Source: Eledone cirrhosa
Taxonomy: Eukaryota > Mollusca > Cephalopoda > Octopoda > Eledonidae
Direction: 5' to 3'
Assembly (NCBI GenBank): GCA_964016885.1
Contig: OZ024747.1
Location: forward strand, 52,337,881 to 52,401,880
DNA: 64,000 bases
Shown here: piece by piece, positions 48,563 through 60,930 of the stretch
Position numbering within the stretch: position 1 is the first letter of the stretch
Layout of the letters: each line of letters begins with the position of its first letter
Position numbers and translations under genes: made by a program
The notes under the pieces: model-generated
Told to the model about the DNA's origin: nothing
Databases searched by the model: none
Seen by the model: the letters and a program-made list of their open reading frames with translations, nothing else

Positions 48563-50970
48563 AATATAATGAGAGAGAGAGAGATAAGGGGGGTTATTAG
48601 ATGGGTTTCTGGTTATATTATATTGCTAAAAGGTTATGAAACTGATTGAAAAAAAAAAAAAGTAATGTAGTTTAGATAGATACGGTAAAGATAGTTTATT
48701 GCTAGAAACATTGTGATTTCAAAGACTTATTCCTTGGTCCACTTTAGGACAGAGTCATTTAATAAACATTAAATTTTGATCAATAACTCTCCCACCACTT
48801 TCTCTAAACTTAACAGACAGATGTTGGGTTGTGTGTTTGTTGTATTGATGTCCTGCAGTAGTAGTTTTAAATTGAAAATGGAACTTGCAAAAAAGAAAAA
48901 AGCATGTAACCTACAACAACAAGAGTTTTAAGGCCATTTTCATTCATTAAATCAGGGGTAAGCCACACAGACCTCATGATAGGTTTCAAACTTATCGTGG
49001 GCTCCTTTCCAAGATAATGTTTTATGGTCAGATGCTTTTACTGTACCAACAAAACCTCAATTTAAAATATATGGTACATGTATACAAAATGGCTGGTCAT
49101 GTGTGGGAATCCAGCCAGATCAGATGGAAATGGTGGCTGCTTCTGACAGGACCAGCTGGAAGGAGTGTTTGAGGATTCTTCCCCCATGATACTATCAGAA
49201 AGATGAAGACGAAGAAGAGGAAACAATTTAGACTTCAACAGACATCTCTAGCATTGGTGGCACAATAAAAAGCCTCTAGTCCATGCTGTACGGTGATAGA
49301 AAGATTATACATTAAAAATATGACAAGCACAAATATGATGATGTGGAGATCAGTTACATTCTCTAAACTGGGAAGATTGTGTGAAATATAACTGGTCACA
49401 TGACAAAGGGGCAGTTATAGGCGAAAGGAAGATAGTTTGTACAATATATCTGCAGGTGTGCCTTGTTAATCATTAGAGAATGGTGAAAACTTTCAAGAAT
49501 GTGGAATAAAAATTTATAGGGATAAAAGAAAAACAACCAGACAGTTTGTCTAAGAAGAAACCATATGTGAAAATGTTATAAAAATAATATTAATAATAAT
49601 AACAATAATTATCATTATTATCATCAAGATAGACGTTAAACGTTGATGATGATGATGATCATCATCATCATCATCATCAAGGCAACAACAGCAACAACAA
49701 TAAAAAAAAAAAAGACTTTGTAAACAACAATAGCAGCAAGTTGAGACCAGTTTCTGAAGCTTAGAATGATTAAAAAGCCAGAATGAAAAGTGGTTGTTTT
49801 GTAATAATAAATAATGAAAAGAAACAATTCTACATATTTGACGTAACATGTCTTTTGGCTGATGGAATTATTTTATTATGTAGCGGCAATATAGAGAAAA
49901 GCTAAATGATGACGACAATGATGATGATTATGATGATGATGATGATGAAATATCTGCTAATCATTCTTACATCAAAACAAAACTGCCAACTGCAAGATGG
50001 AAGATTAAAAATAAATAACAAACAAACGCATCTAAAAAAAAAGAGAAAGAAAAAAAAGCAACCCCAAAATTAATGCAAAATAAACAAATAAATGAACAAA
50101 ATATGTTATATCACTTATAATAAAAGGGATTTTGAAGCATTTAAACTGAAAGACTGATAAACAAGAGGATGATGATTGAGGCAGTGTCTCTTTTTAAAAA
50201 GCTAAAAAAACAAAAATCAGAAAGGCATGACGATATGATGATGGTTGACGTGATGGTGATAGTGATAATGATGACTGTGGTAGTGATGATGATGGTGGTA
50301 GTGGTGATGATGATGATGATCATAATGAGTTAGGCAGTGTCTCTTTAGAAAGAAGCTCAAAAAGGAGAATAAGAAAGGCATTTGTATGGAATCGGTAGAA
50401 TGAAGAACTTGCAAAAGAAGAAAATTATTGAAGAAAGCAATTGGGGAAAAAATGAGGGTGTGGTGGTGTGAGGGGTATCAATCAATTGAGTTTGATATTA
50501 TTAATCATAAAATAATAAAAAAAATTAAGTAGAATGCCCCATTTCAACAAATTTAATCCAAGCCCTCTCCTCTTTTATCCCCCCATCTAAACCACTACCT
50601 CTTTTATTCGTCAAGAAATAAACAATCTGACAACTCTTGATTTAACTCTCTAATGAGGATTCAGGAGGCAGGCAGAAGGTGTATTTATTAATGTCGAAGG
50701 TCCATTAAAATCAGAGGTAAACTGTATATTTTTTTGTAGAAATAATTTGAGAAACCTTCTTCAATACAATAAACCCCTAAACTCACGATATTGGGTAAGA
50801 TGTATCTGATAATGTCAAATGTGTGTTAAAGCTGTGGTTAAGCTGCATTTCTTTAAAAATAAACAATTTCAGAAACCTTCTTCAGTACAATAACTATTTG
50901 ATTTGAAAAATGAAATGAAATTTACATCTCACACGTAATAAACGAAATTATCATTAATATGTTATCATCA
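48563..50970. other. Gene-free; GAT/CAT-rich patches
   Basis: GATAGACGTTAAACGTTGAT with (GAT)n/(CAT)n at 49627-49680 is a family-D edge. (GAT)n also at 49905-49950 and 50240-50330. No supported gene. Confidence 0.5.
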
Positions 50971-50974
50971 GGAG

Positions 50975-51196
50975 TGGTCGACTGGCAGTATCAGCAGAGT
51001 GTTGGACAATATACTTTGTGGCATATAGTTACATCCTTTTTACCTTCTGAGTTCAACTCCCGCCGAGATTAGCTTTGCCTTTCATCCTTACGGGGTCAAT
51101 AAAATAAAGTACCAGTAATGCACAGAGGTCGATTTAGTTGACTTTCCCTCTTCCCCAAAATTGCTGGCCTTGTGCCTAAATCAGAAACCATTATTA
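50975..51196 (+). mobile_element. SINE family A, first of four tandem copies
   Basis: Head CTGGCAGTATCAGCAGAGTG, B-box GAGTTCAACTCCCGCC, body TTTGCCTTTCATCCTTACGG, end GGCCTTGTGCC. Confidence 0.9.
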
Positions 51197-51202
51197 TGTG
51201 AT

Positions 51203-51398
51203 ATTATTAGTAGGGGCGGTGGATTGGCAGTATCGGTAGAGAGTCGAACGCCATGCTTTCCAGCATAGTTACGTCCCTTTACGATCTGAGTTCAAATCCT
51301 GCCGAGGTTAACTTTGCCTTTCATCCTTACGAGGTCGATAAAATAAAATACCAGTAATGCACTGGGTAATTGCTGGCCTTGTGCCTAAAGTAGAAACA
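51203..51398 (+). mobile_element. SINE family A, second tandem copy (196-bp unit)
   Basis: Begins ATTATTAGTAGGGGCGGTGG, complete through GGCCTTGTGCC. Almost identical to the next unit. Confidence 0.93.
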
Positions 51399-51593
51399 AT
51401 TATTAGTAGGGGCGGTGGATTGGCAGTATCGGTAGAGAGTCAAACGCCATGATTCCAGCATAGTTACGTCCCTTTACGGTCTGAGTTCAAATCCTGCCGA
51501 GGTTAACTTTGCCTTTCATCCTTATGGGGTCGATAAAATAAAGTACCAGTAATGCACTGGATAACTGCTGGCCTTGTGCCAAAAGTAGAAACA
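51399..51593 (+). mobile_element. SINE family A, third tandem copy (195-bp unit)
   Basis: Same start ATTATTAGTAGGGGCGGTGG, with a 1-bp loss in the GCCATGATTCC region. Looks like a unit duplication. Confidence 0.93.
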
Positions 51594-51800
51594 ATTATTA
51601 GTAGCAGTAGACTGGCAGTATCCCTACAGCATTGGACAAAAGGCTTTGTGGTATTTAGTTACAACTTTTTATGTCCTGATTTCATATCTCTCAAGGTCAA
51701 CTTTGCCTTTCATCCTTCCAGGGTTCAATAAAATAAAGTACCATAGTTTCATTGTCCCTTAAATGACTGGCCTTGTGTCTAAAATGAATTGTGTGATATT
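51594..51800 (+). mobile_element. SINE family A, fourth tandem copy, diverged
   Basis: ATTATTAGTAGCAGTAGACT, ACAAAAGGCTTTGTGGTATT, body TTTGCCTTTCATCCTTCCAG, end GGCCTTGTGTC. Confidence 0.88.
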
Positions 51801-52665
51801 ACTATGGGATCCATTAAGCTTAGGGTTTACTGTTGCTGTGGTTACCTACTGTAACTGAACTGGGAGTGAATATAGAGCCTCACAGAAGACTTTGGAGATG
51901 TAAATATGAAATATTATCAGCAGAAGGAAACACAGAAGGAAAGAAAGAGAAAGACAGTGAGGTGAGATACAAAGGGATGGTGAAGAGAGAGAAAGAGAGA
52001 AAGGACATCTAGACAGAGAGGGAGGGACAGACAGACAGGGAGAAAGAGAGGGAAACAATGGAAAAACTCCTGCAAATCTTATTAGAATGATTAATTATAA
52101 ATGGCTTTAAAAGAAAGAAAGAAAAGAACAAGAAAAACAAGAAAATGTGAAAATCAATAAGAAAATAAAATAGTAATATAAAAAGCTGGCAAATGAAATC
52201 AATATGTGGGTCAGATGGATTCACTGACTGGCAGCAACATTTCAGAAAAATACTTATTTATTCAATATCTAAACTAAAAACTGCAACTATCTTACTGGGA
52301 TGGGGATGATGGTGTGTGGTGATGATGATGGTGGTGGTGGTGGTGGTGGTGACGATGGTGATGATAAAGGTTGTGGTGGTGATGGGGATGGTTAGGGTAA
52401 TGATGGTGGGGGGTTAGTGATGGTGATGTTGGTTGTGTTGATGATAGTAGTGGTAGTGATGATGGTGGTAGTGTTGGTGATGTTGGTCATGTTGATGGAA
52501 GTAAAGTTGATGATACACAAGTTGTTTGAATGAGTGAGTAAGGGTTTAAAAAAGATATTTTTGTTTAAAAGATGATATATAGATAACAGACTATATAAGT
52601 GTGGGGGAGGGGAAAAACAAAAGAAATGGAACAGACAAGAACACATCACTGGGATATAGAAACAT
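51801..52665. other. Gene-free; purine-rich and GTG-rich tracts
   Basis: GA-rich 51926-52055, and GATGGTGG-type repeats at 52300-52500. Their complements give spurious Ser/Pro/Leu or Thr/Ile frames. Confidence 0.6.
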
Positions 52666-53157
52666 TTAACCTTTTTCTGACCATATTCTAACCAATAATA
52701 TATTCTGCCTTTGTGTTTTAATAATCAAAGTAATGAAGAATTAGGAGAGGTTTACTGAAATAACTTTCCACTTAATAATTCTTTCTAACACTGGCAGCAA
52801 TTTGTGAGAAGGGGAAAGTCTATTATATCGACCCCAGTACTTAACTGGTACTTTATTTTATTGATCCCAGACAGATGAAAGGCATAGATGACCATAGCAG
52901 GATTTGAACTCAGAGCATAAAGGCCTGTACCTAAATGTCACAGCATTTTACCCAACATTCTACAAAAACTGTCCACCCAACTTCAATAGTAAATGTGTTC
53001 CTTATCTATGATCGAAACGGTAAAAGGAACTTGTTGATATATGATAAATAGTTAACTATTTGTTATGTAGCTATAAAATTTCAGTCCAAGGTTTCAATTT
53101 AAATCTGAACACTTTTAACATGGGTAGCATTGAGTGGGTTGGTGCTTAAAGAGTTAA
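52666..53157 (+). mobile_element. TTAA-type MITE (family F) split by a SINE
   Basis: Begins TTAACCTTTTTCTGACCATA, ends GGTTGGTGCTTAAAGAGTTAA. The SINE at 52778-52976 lies inside. Confidence 0.6.
52778..52976 (-). mobile_element. SINE family A nested in family F
   Basis: CACTGGCAGCAATTTGTGAG, CCCCAGTACTTAACTGGTAC, GGATTTGAACTCAGAGC, then head ending CTGTCCACCC. Confidence 0.85.
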
Positions 53158-53215
53158 GATATGAAAACAACAAAAAATGAAATTTACAGCTCACACCTAT
53201 ATAGGTTATTTAGCC

Positions 53216-53500
53216 TCCTTGAGGTGAGCATGGTTACTTGACCTGTCTTCTCTTGAAATATGATGACTTGTCCAGCCCATGCCAGCAAACAGATATATGA
53301 TGATGATGATGATGGAACCAGCATGACACAGTTTGTGCCCAAGGCTGGTGTTTTTGTGCATTACAGGTACAATCCAACCAGGAGGCTTCCAAACACTTGG
53401 TTGTCTCCCACCTATAAGGCTTGGGTTGACGCAACATGCCATTCATCGTAACTGAACCTGGAATCTCAGGATTGTGAAGAGAATTTCTTAACCATATGGC
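53216..53500 (+). mobile_element. Interspersed repeat family B, long copy
   Basis: Contains a (GAT)n insert at 53297-53313, GGTACAATCCAACCAGGAGG, CACCTATAAGGCTTGGGTTG and GAACCTGGAATCTCAGGATT. Confidence 0.6.
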
Positions 53501-53741
53501 TCAGTTGAGTTCACTGCTGAAGGAAATTTGAATACTGATTAGCAAACATCACCCATTGATGGATACATCGCCACCAATACATTTGGGGAGAAAGTGAACA
53601 GAATGTGTTAGATAAAATATAAAGGTAACAAGACAATTGTGGCTCCAATAGCTATCAACGTGGATAATTCCAACACTTAAGGGGCTGCATTAAAAAAAAT
53701 AACACCACCCCGGCTAAAAAAAAACAAAAAAACACCACCAC

Positions 53742-53810
53742 GAGAAACCTCATACGAAATGTAACCTGATAGAAGGCCAGTTAAACCTACAAAGGTGTGA
53801 AATGTAATTG
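53742..53810 (+). mobile_element. SINE family G, 3' fragment
   Basis: GAAACCTCATACGAAATGTA and GGCCAGTTAAACCTACAAAG. Confidence 0.55.
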
Positions 53811-53924
53811 TTTTCCTTAATGAAAAGCAAGCAGAGATAGTAATACCCAAATTAAAATCCACCAATGTTTGCAAACATGCATTCATATTACCTGCTTCAA
53901 TCAATATTCATTAGTCTCTTAGTT

Positions 53925-54143
53925 ACAATATTTCTGATGAAAGATACTGCCTATGATTTTCTAAGAATTTGGATGGATACACTTTGTTATTTTAAATCTG
54001 GTGTTTCAAGTATAGGCAAACCAGGTTCTTACATAAAATTATGATTGAAGGTCAAAGTTAAAAAATATGAAGACTTTTAAATATATGGCTTTATATCAGA
54101 GAGCAAGGGGCAGTTCCAGGTGGTTTATTATTAAAAGGTTAAA
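53925..54143 (+). mobile_element. TTAA-type MITE (family F), worn copy
   Basis: TTAGTTACAATATTTCTGAT, GAAAGATACTGCCTATG, and an end near ATTAAAAGGTTAAAG. Confidence 0.45.
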
Positions 54144-54991
54144 GTAGTTAAGTTTAGTTATCAACACTGATGTTTGCCTGCCAAAATTGAAGGTCCTAGG
54201 TTAATATTAAGGCTTACCATTGTAGAGTTTGGGGAAAGGGAAAAGATGTGAGCAAATATTTTAGCAGCACTGATTTAAATGTATATAAAAAAAACTGACT
54301 TCAAGACAAAAGATCTCCAAAACTTTGATGGTGGAAAAGGGAGTTATCCTTAAACAATTAATTAGATATTCAAGGCATTATAATACCTTGAATAAAGACA
54401 TATTTTTTTTTTCTAAATAAAAGAGAGCCATGAAGGACATAACAATAGCAGCTAAACATTGCAGCTGATGAGACAAAAAAAGATTGAAGTCATTAACCTG
54501 CCTCACAATTTCATTTATTTTGTCTTGCATCTCTGGACGGTAATTAATTAGTTGATAAGAGAAATGTAGTAGTTGTTGAGATCAGACACACAGACACATT
54601 GACACAGACATATACATATTGACACAGACACACACATACTCTCACACACACACAGAGGCATACGCATATTGGCACAGACATACACATACAAACACACCCA
54701 GACATACACATACTGCCACAGACACAGACACACATACACACTGACAGTCACAGAAACACACACACACACACACACAGACAGCCAGTCACAGACACACACA
54801 CACACACAGGCAGACACACTAGCTGTTAATATTATGGGACAACTACAGTAAATATAGTATACTCTATAAACTTTGGTGTGTAGTCTGTAATTACTTGATG
54901 TAAACATAGCATACATAATATTATCCAGCCCATATAGCAAGTTTTCAGTCTGAAAAGGTTAAGGTTAAACGGAAACCACACACACTAAATA

Positions 54992-55031
<40 letters not shown>

Positions 55032-55080
55032 CATGCATATGTATAAATATGTATAATATACATGTATGTATGTTTGTGTA

Positions 55081-55139
<59 letters not shown>

Positions 55140-55142
55140 ACA

Positions 55143-55187
<45 letters not shown>

Positions 55188-55279
55188 AGTAACTATTTTA
55201 GTGATATTAATATAGAGAAAGTATGTTGATGAAATGAAAGAGTGGAGAGGAAGTTATTTAAAATGATATTGATCAAGGC
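54144..55279. other. Gene-free; CA/GACACA minisatellite and TA tracts
   Basis: ACACAGACATACACATA-type repeats at 54580-54825. (TA)n at 54997-55026, 55095-55130 and 55148-55181 with CATGTATGTATG between. Confidence 0.6.
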
Positions 55280-55299
55280 TAAATTATCACCAGTTTCAG

Positions 55300-56786
55300 C
55301 TACTCTCTGCTGTTACACTATTCTGTAATTAACAAACCAACCAACCAACAAACAACCACCACCAACACAGCCACCACAGCCACTACCACCACCAACACAG
55401 CCAATACCACCACAACCACCACAGCCACTACCACCACCAACACAGCCAATACCACCACAACCACCACCAACACCAACACAGCCAATACCACCAACACCAA
55501 CACAGCCACTACCACCAACACAACCACCACAGCCAACACCACCACAACCACCACCAACACAGCCACTACCACCAACACAACCACCACAGCCACCACCACC
55601 ACAACCACCACCAACAACACAGCCACTACCACCACCAACAACACAGCCACTACCACCACAACCACCAACAACACAGACACTACCACCACCACCACCACCA
55701 ACAACACAGCCACCACCACCACCAACAACACAGACACTACCACCACCACCACCACCAACACAGCCACTACCACCACCACCACCAACAACACAGCCACTAC
55801 CACCACCACCAACAACACAGCCACTACCACCACAACCACCACCACCAACACAGCGAATACCACTACTACCACCACCACCAACACAATCACTACTACCATC
55901 AACACAGCTACAACCACCACCACCACAACCACCACCAACACAGCCACAACCACCAACAACACAGCCACTACCACCACAACCACCACCAACACAGCCACCA
56001 CCACCACCAACAACACAGCCACTACCACCACAACCACCACCAACACAGCCACCACAACCACCACCAACACAGCCACCACCACCACCAACAACACAGCCAC
56101 TACCACCAACAACACCACTACAACCAACAACCCAGCCACTACCACCACAACCACCACCAACACAGCCACCACAACCACCACCAACACAGCCACCACCACC
56201 ACCAACACAGCCACTACCACCACAACCACCACCACCAACAACACAGCCACTACCACCAACAACACCACCACCACCAACAACACAGCCACTACCACCACAA
56301 CCACCACCACCAACGCAGCGAATACCACGACTACCACCACCAACACAGCTACTACCATCACAACCACCACCACCAACACAGCCACTACCACCACCACCAA
56401 CACAGCCACTACCACCACCAACAACACAGCCACTACCACCACAACCACCACCACCAACACAGCCACTACCACCACCAACAACACAGCCACTACCACCACA
56501 ACCACCACCACCAACACAGCCACTACCACCACCAACAACACAGCCACTACCACCACAACCACCACAACCACCACCACCAACACAGTTACCACCACCACCA
56601 CCACCACCACTACCATCACTGCCAGCAACACCAACACTACTACAATGCCCACCAACACTAAGAGCAGCAGCAGCACCATCACTACCACAGTGATCACCAG
56701 CAACCCCACCACCACTACAATGATCACCAGCAACACCACCACCACCACAATGACCACTACCACTACCACCATTACTGCTATCACTG
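55300..56786 (+). CDS. Possible Thr-rich mucin-like exon
   Basis: One plus-strand frame is open from 55283 to the TAA at 56792-56794. It reads almost only Thr with Asn and Ala, in units such as TTTTNTATTT (about 30 bp). The triplet phase holds across about 1.4 kb. The last about 60 codons are less repetitive and still Thr/Ser-rich (TITASNTNTTT, KSSSSTITTT, MITSNTTTT), as in O-glycosylated mucin or stalk domains. A candidate acceptor (CCAGTTTCAG, ending 55299) precedes it and a good donor (CTG|GTATGT at 56787) follows. No early ATG exists, so it would be an internal exon. An acceptor-like TTTATTTATCTACAG ends at 57254 downstream, with an open but undiagnostic frame. The alternative is a non-coding (ACC)n-type minisatellite: the other frames are also open because the repeat lacks stops. 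Confidence 0.35.
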
Positions 56787-56794
56787 GTATGTAA

Positions 56795-57319
56795 TTAACA
56801 CAACAGGAATAGAAAGCTATACTTAAGAACCTTTTTATTTTTTTTTTACATAACACTGGAGACATTGGAAATATAAATTAAATATTATTACAACTTACAA
56901 TTATTATTATTCTCGTTAGTTTAATTATCATGATGGTAGTAGTGGTATAGTTAAACAACGACTGCTAGATTGTAAGATCACAATAACTATATATCTAGCT
57001 ATGTATGCATCCGGTTTAGAAGGGGGACTTCATATCCCTGCAGACTGTAACAGGGTTGGCACCAACAAAGGTATCTGGGTGTAAAACAGTGTGGAGGAGG
57101 GAGGAGACCCTATGATGATTATAAAACCCCCTCATGAGACCCACATGGTTAACCCCTGCTTTAGCAAAGCTAATGACCTTAACTCTTGATATTAAACTGA
57201 TTTTGATTCTACAATACAAAACTGAATATTTAGATGTGTATTTATTTATCTACAGAGCTTCTGCCAAAAAGTCATAAAAGAACCTTTGTTAAGTTATTTC
57301 CAAAACATCAGAAAAATAA
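56795..57319. other. Mostly unassigned; family-D/F fragments
   Basis: TTCATATCCCTGCAGACTGT and CTGGGTGTAAAAC recall family D. TTAACTCTTGATATTAAACT at 57179 is a family-F end. Confidence 0.4.
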
Positions 57320-57472
57320 AAGGTGCATTACAGGTGCTTTATTTTATCAACCTCATAAGAATGAAAAGCAAGGCTAACCTCAGCAGGATTTGAACTCAGG
57401 CCCCAAACAGATGTAACTCTATGTTGCAAAGCATGGTGTCTGACATTCTACCAATACTGCTTATCCCCAACC
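57320..57472 (-). mobile_element. SINE family A, 5' part
   Basis: GGTGCTTTATTTTATCAACC, GGATTTGAACTCAGGCC, GTTGCAAAGCATGGTGTCTG and head TCTACCAATACTGC. Confidence 0.85.
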
Positions 57473-57611
57473 CTTTTCATGATAAATAACAAATATAGTT
57501 GTATATGGAAGTACATTACAATTTTGTACTAAAAATGTTACCACAGTGACTTTGGAAAAATGCTATCTTTGTTCTATATATGAAGTGAATTAGAAACCTG
57601 GATAGTAAAGT

Positions 57612-58290
57612 CAACCATTTTGTGACCAAATTTCAAATAAAAAAATTCTATTTTAATTAATTAATGAGGATTTCAAGGAATTAAATTATTTTTTATTTAC
57701 AACTAAAATAGTAACTTAATATACGGTTCTTATATAAAATTATTTTGGAAGCTTTTAATTTAAATAAGAACCCTATAACCTTACTGAGGCCATATTTCTA
57801 ATGAAATACACTCCATTTTAATTAATTAATTAATGAAGAATTTTAAGGGATTTACTAAAATTATTGATTATTTCATTACTAAGATAACATATGCTGCTTA
57901 TATAAAATTATGCTGGGAAATTCAAATAGAAACCCTTTAACCCTATTGACTGTATTTCTAATGAAATACACTTCATTTCTATTAATTAACCCTTTACCAT
58001 TTACATTACTCTATATATAATATTTTCATGGTAAACATTACTTCACATAATATCGAATCTATGAAACTTTGATATTATTTATATTGAGAACAATACCTTA
58101 ACATTAGAATGAGCGGCCCGTTACAGCCGGTTTGAACAGAAAGAAGTGAGAGAATTCTAGTCGGAGATGGCCGGTTTAAATGCTAAAGAGTTAAAGAAGG
58201 ATTTTGAGGGATTTACTAGAATTATTAATTATTTCATTACTAAAGATTTTAAATAGGAACCCTTTAAAATGGATGTCTTGTTTCACAGAA
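57612..58290 (+). repeat. Tandem partial copies of the TTAA-type MITE (family F)
   Basis: The left part of family F starts three times (about 57612, 57772 and 57942), with shared CTAATGAAATACAC, TAATTAATGAGGATTT-like and CTTATATAAAATTAT blocks. The final unit ends near AACCCTTTAAAATGGATGTC. Confidence 0.6.
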
Positions 58291-58317
58291 CCAGAGCCAG
58301 TCAATTCTTTGACTGTG

Positions 58318-58372
58318 ATGTACTCAAACAAGATGCTTCTTCATCTCACATTGCTTTTTAGGATAGTAGTTT
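58318..58372 (+). mobile_element. SINE family G fragment
   Basis: CTCAAACAAGATGCTTCTTC and CATCTCACATTGCTTTTTAG parallel the copy at 35501. Confidence 0.4.
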
Positions 58373-58685
58373 TTTTCATTTCATCTCCCTTTAAAAAATA
58401 TAAAAGGGGAGGGAGTGAATATGAAGAAAGACACTTGTCAAATTCTGGTTCAAAACTGTGGAATATGATCTGGAACACACAGGTACTGCCTGGGAGCAGG
58501 ATTGTGATAAAGGTCTACAACCATGTGGAGGTGGAGATCTCATAAAACCAAATGTTCCACAGTGAAGAAAAAGGGACTAAAGAAGCTATGTTGTTGACAT
58601 CAGCAGGTAATAGAATAGCTACATCATATCCCTATATGTCTTTTGAGGTAACTAAAAGGGTTGGTACTAGTTGTGTCTATCTTTT
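58373..58685. other. Nothing recognisable
   Basis: Open frames here (within 58204-58743) overlap repeat sequence and show no domain. Confidence 0.4.
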
Positions 58686-58884
58686 ATTATCATCCGGATT
58701 GGCAGTATCGGTAGAGGGTCGGACGCTATGCTTTGACGCATAGAGTTACGGCCCTTGCCATTCTGAGTTCAAATCCCACCGAGGTTAACTTTGCCTTTCA
58801 TCCTTATGGGGTCGATAAAATAAAGTACCAGTAATTAACTGGGTGATTGCTGGCCTTGTGCCAAAAAGTAGAAACAATTATCAT
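58686..58884 (+). mobile_element. SINE family A, full-length with short target duplication
   Basis: Complete from GGATTGGCAGTATCGGTAGA to GGCCTTGTGCC. ATTATCAT occurs on both sides. Confidence 0.92.
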
Positions 58885-58887
58885 CAT

Positions 58888-59045
58888 ATGTAAAGATCCC
58901 ATAACTCCTTGTCGTAGAGGCACCGTCATATGGTGTGTCTGGAGCACTTTAAAACCTGGTGGAGCCTAACCGTCCCCAGGTCTGAACACAGTCGACTTTT
59001 TCTATAAAGGAAGAATCGATCCCAGTACTGGACTGGTACTTTTCT
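58888..59045 (+). mobile_element. Composite SINE-like repeat (family C)
   Basis: GTCGTAGAGGCACCGTCATA, CCCCAGGTCTGAACACAGTC, then CCCAGTACTGGACTGGTACT. Confidence 0.6.
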
Positions 59046-59084
59046 TCTTATTATCATCATATACTGAGTATATCTTGTTTAGAA

Positions 59085-59210
59085 TTACATTGTATCCCTG
59101 TATGTCTTAAGAGGAGACTAAGTGGGTTTAGCATCAAGAAGGGCATCTAGCTGTAAAACATTGCCTCAGATAGAACCCCATGTCATGAAACATGCAAAGC
59201 ATTGTTATTC
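59085..59210 (+). mobile_element. Repeat family D, fragment
   Basis: ATCCCTGTATGTCTTAAGAG, AAGGGCATCTAGCTGTAAAA and AACCCCATGTCATGAAAC. Confidence 0.5.
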
Positions 59211-59525
59211 TTGTTGTTGTATCTATCATCACTGATCTTTCTCCTTACTGACATTATCATCATCATCATCATCATCATCATCAACAACAGTTATAACAAC
59301 AACATAAGGACAAAGTGAAAAGCAGTGATGCTATAATTACATTCTTTTAAGTCTTTAAGATTGTATTACCAACGAGGAGGAGAGAGTCACAGACAGAAAG
59401 AGGTTAGAGAGAGAGAGAGAGAGAGAGAAAAATATGAAATTACTAGATCTTACTTATAATAGACAGGAATAAAATGTTAATTCAGTTGAGTGTATATGAG
59501 AAGAGCCGTGCACACACACACACAC

Positions 59526-59587
<62 letters not shown>

Positions 59588-59779
59588 TATACAGACACAT
59601 TACAATATATATACATACCATATACACACACACATATATATATATATACAAACACACGCAACCTAATTTAATGGAAAGAAAAATCAATAGATTGTTAATA
59701 TGAAATTATTTCTAAATTCTCAAAAACAACAAAATAAAAAAAAAGATTGATTTATATTCAAAATTATACATACACATAC

Positions 59780-59827
<48 letters not shown>

Positions 59828-59911
59828 TATATATATATATATAGATAGATATTATATGTATATGTATGATTAATGTAATGTAAGAAGTTTTAATTTTAGC
59901 CTTCATACATA

Positions 59912-59951
<40 letters not shown>

Positions 59952-60735
59952 TATATACACTCACATATATACATACATTTATAAAAGCAACAACAACAAA
60001 ACAAAAAGAACAATATCCCTTTTCTCAGCCAAGGTACATACACACATCACACATGCACTCTGAAGCACACTGAGTCATAGAGTATATTAACACATTCATT
60101 TATGCACACACTCACTCATACATAGATACATACATACATACATACACACACAAACACATATACATACATATATTTTCTAGTTCCACACACTATGAGGTAT
60201 ATTTAGTCAGAAGTGAATTTGTCTTCACTATAATAGCTCTGTAGGAAGTCATTCTCATTAAAAGTATCTATCTCTTTCTCTCTCTCTCTACCTCTATCAC
60301 ACACATATCTGTGTATATATACACATAGAAATGTATATATACACATAGAAATATATACAAACACACACACACCTATAAGAAGAATGAAACAACAATGAAA
60401 ACACTGCTAATGAACAAAAGATTTTACAGTCTGAATGTGTCAAATCTTTCTATTAAGTAGTGAGATAGATAGATAGATGGATAAGTATACAAACGTGTGT
60501 ATATGTGTGTACATGTGTATATATATATATATATATATAGATGTACGTACACTCACACACGTGTATGTATGTATGTATAAATATGTAAACTAGTGAAACA
60601 TGGTCCCCAACAAAATGGAGTACAAGAAAGAAATTAGATGAGAAAAACATTACTGGACAACCCATCACTCTACAGAATATACATATACACACATTCATTC
60701 ACACACACACATTATATATATATATATATATATAT
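59211..60735. other. Gene-free microsatellite belt
   Basis: (CAT)n at 59260-59283, (GA)n at 59405-59428, (TA)n at 59527-59580, 59781-59852 and 59917-59945, (ACAT)n near 60120-60150. No supported gene. Confidence 0.6.
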
Positions 60736-60930
60736 GAAAAATTATGACCCTGACGGCAGAGCTCAAGCCGTTTCGACGGCTATTTCTGGACTCAAAGTCT
60801 AGAAATAGCCGTCGAAACGGCTTGAGCTCTGGCGTCGGGGTCATACTTTTTCCTATTTCCAACTCTACTACCCTAAGTATTGAGTACTCTGGTGCGTTAT
60901 GGTCCATCCGGTTCCTTACCACAATTCCTT

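Noticed and set aside
55318..56865. 515-codon minus-strand frame, almost entirely Val/Leu/Ala
   Set aside because: It is the complement of the (ACC)-type repeat. Its composition is unlike any soluble or membrane protein, and the plus Thr-rich frame with splice signals explains the phase better.
58204..58545. 113-codon plus frame
   Set aside because: Overlaps MITE and SINE fragments and shows no domain.
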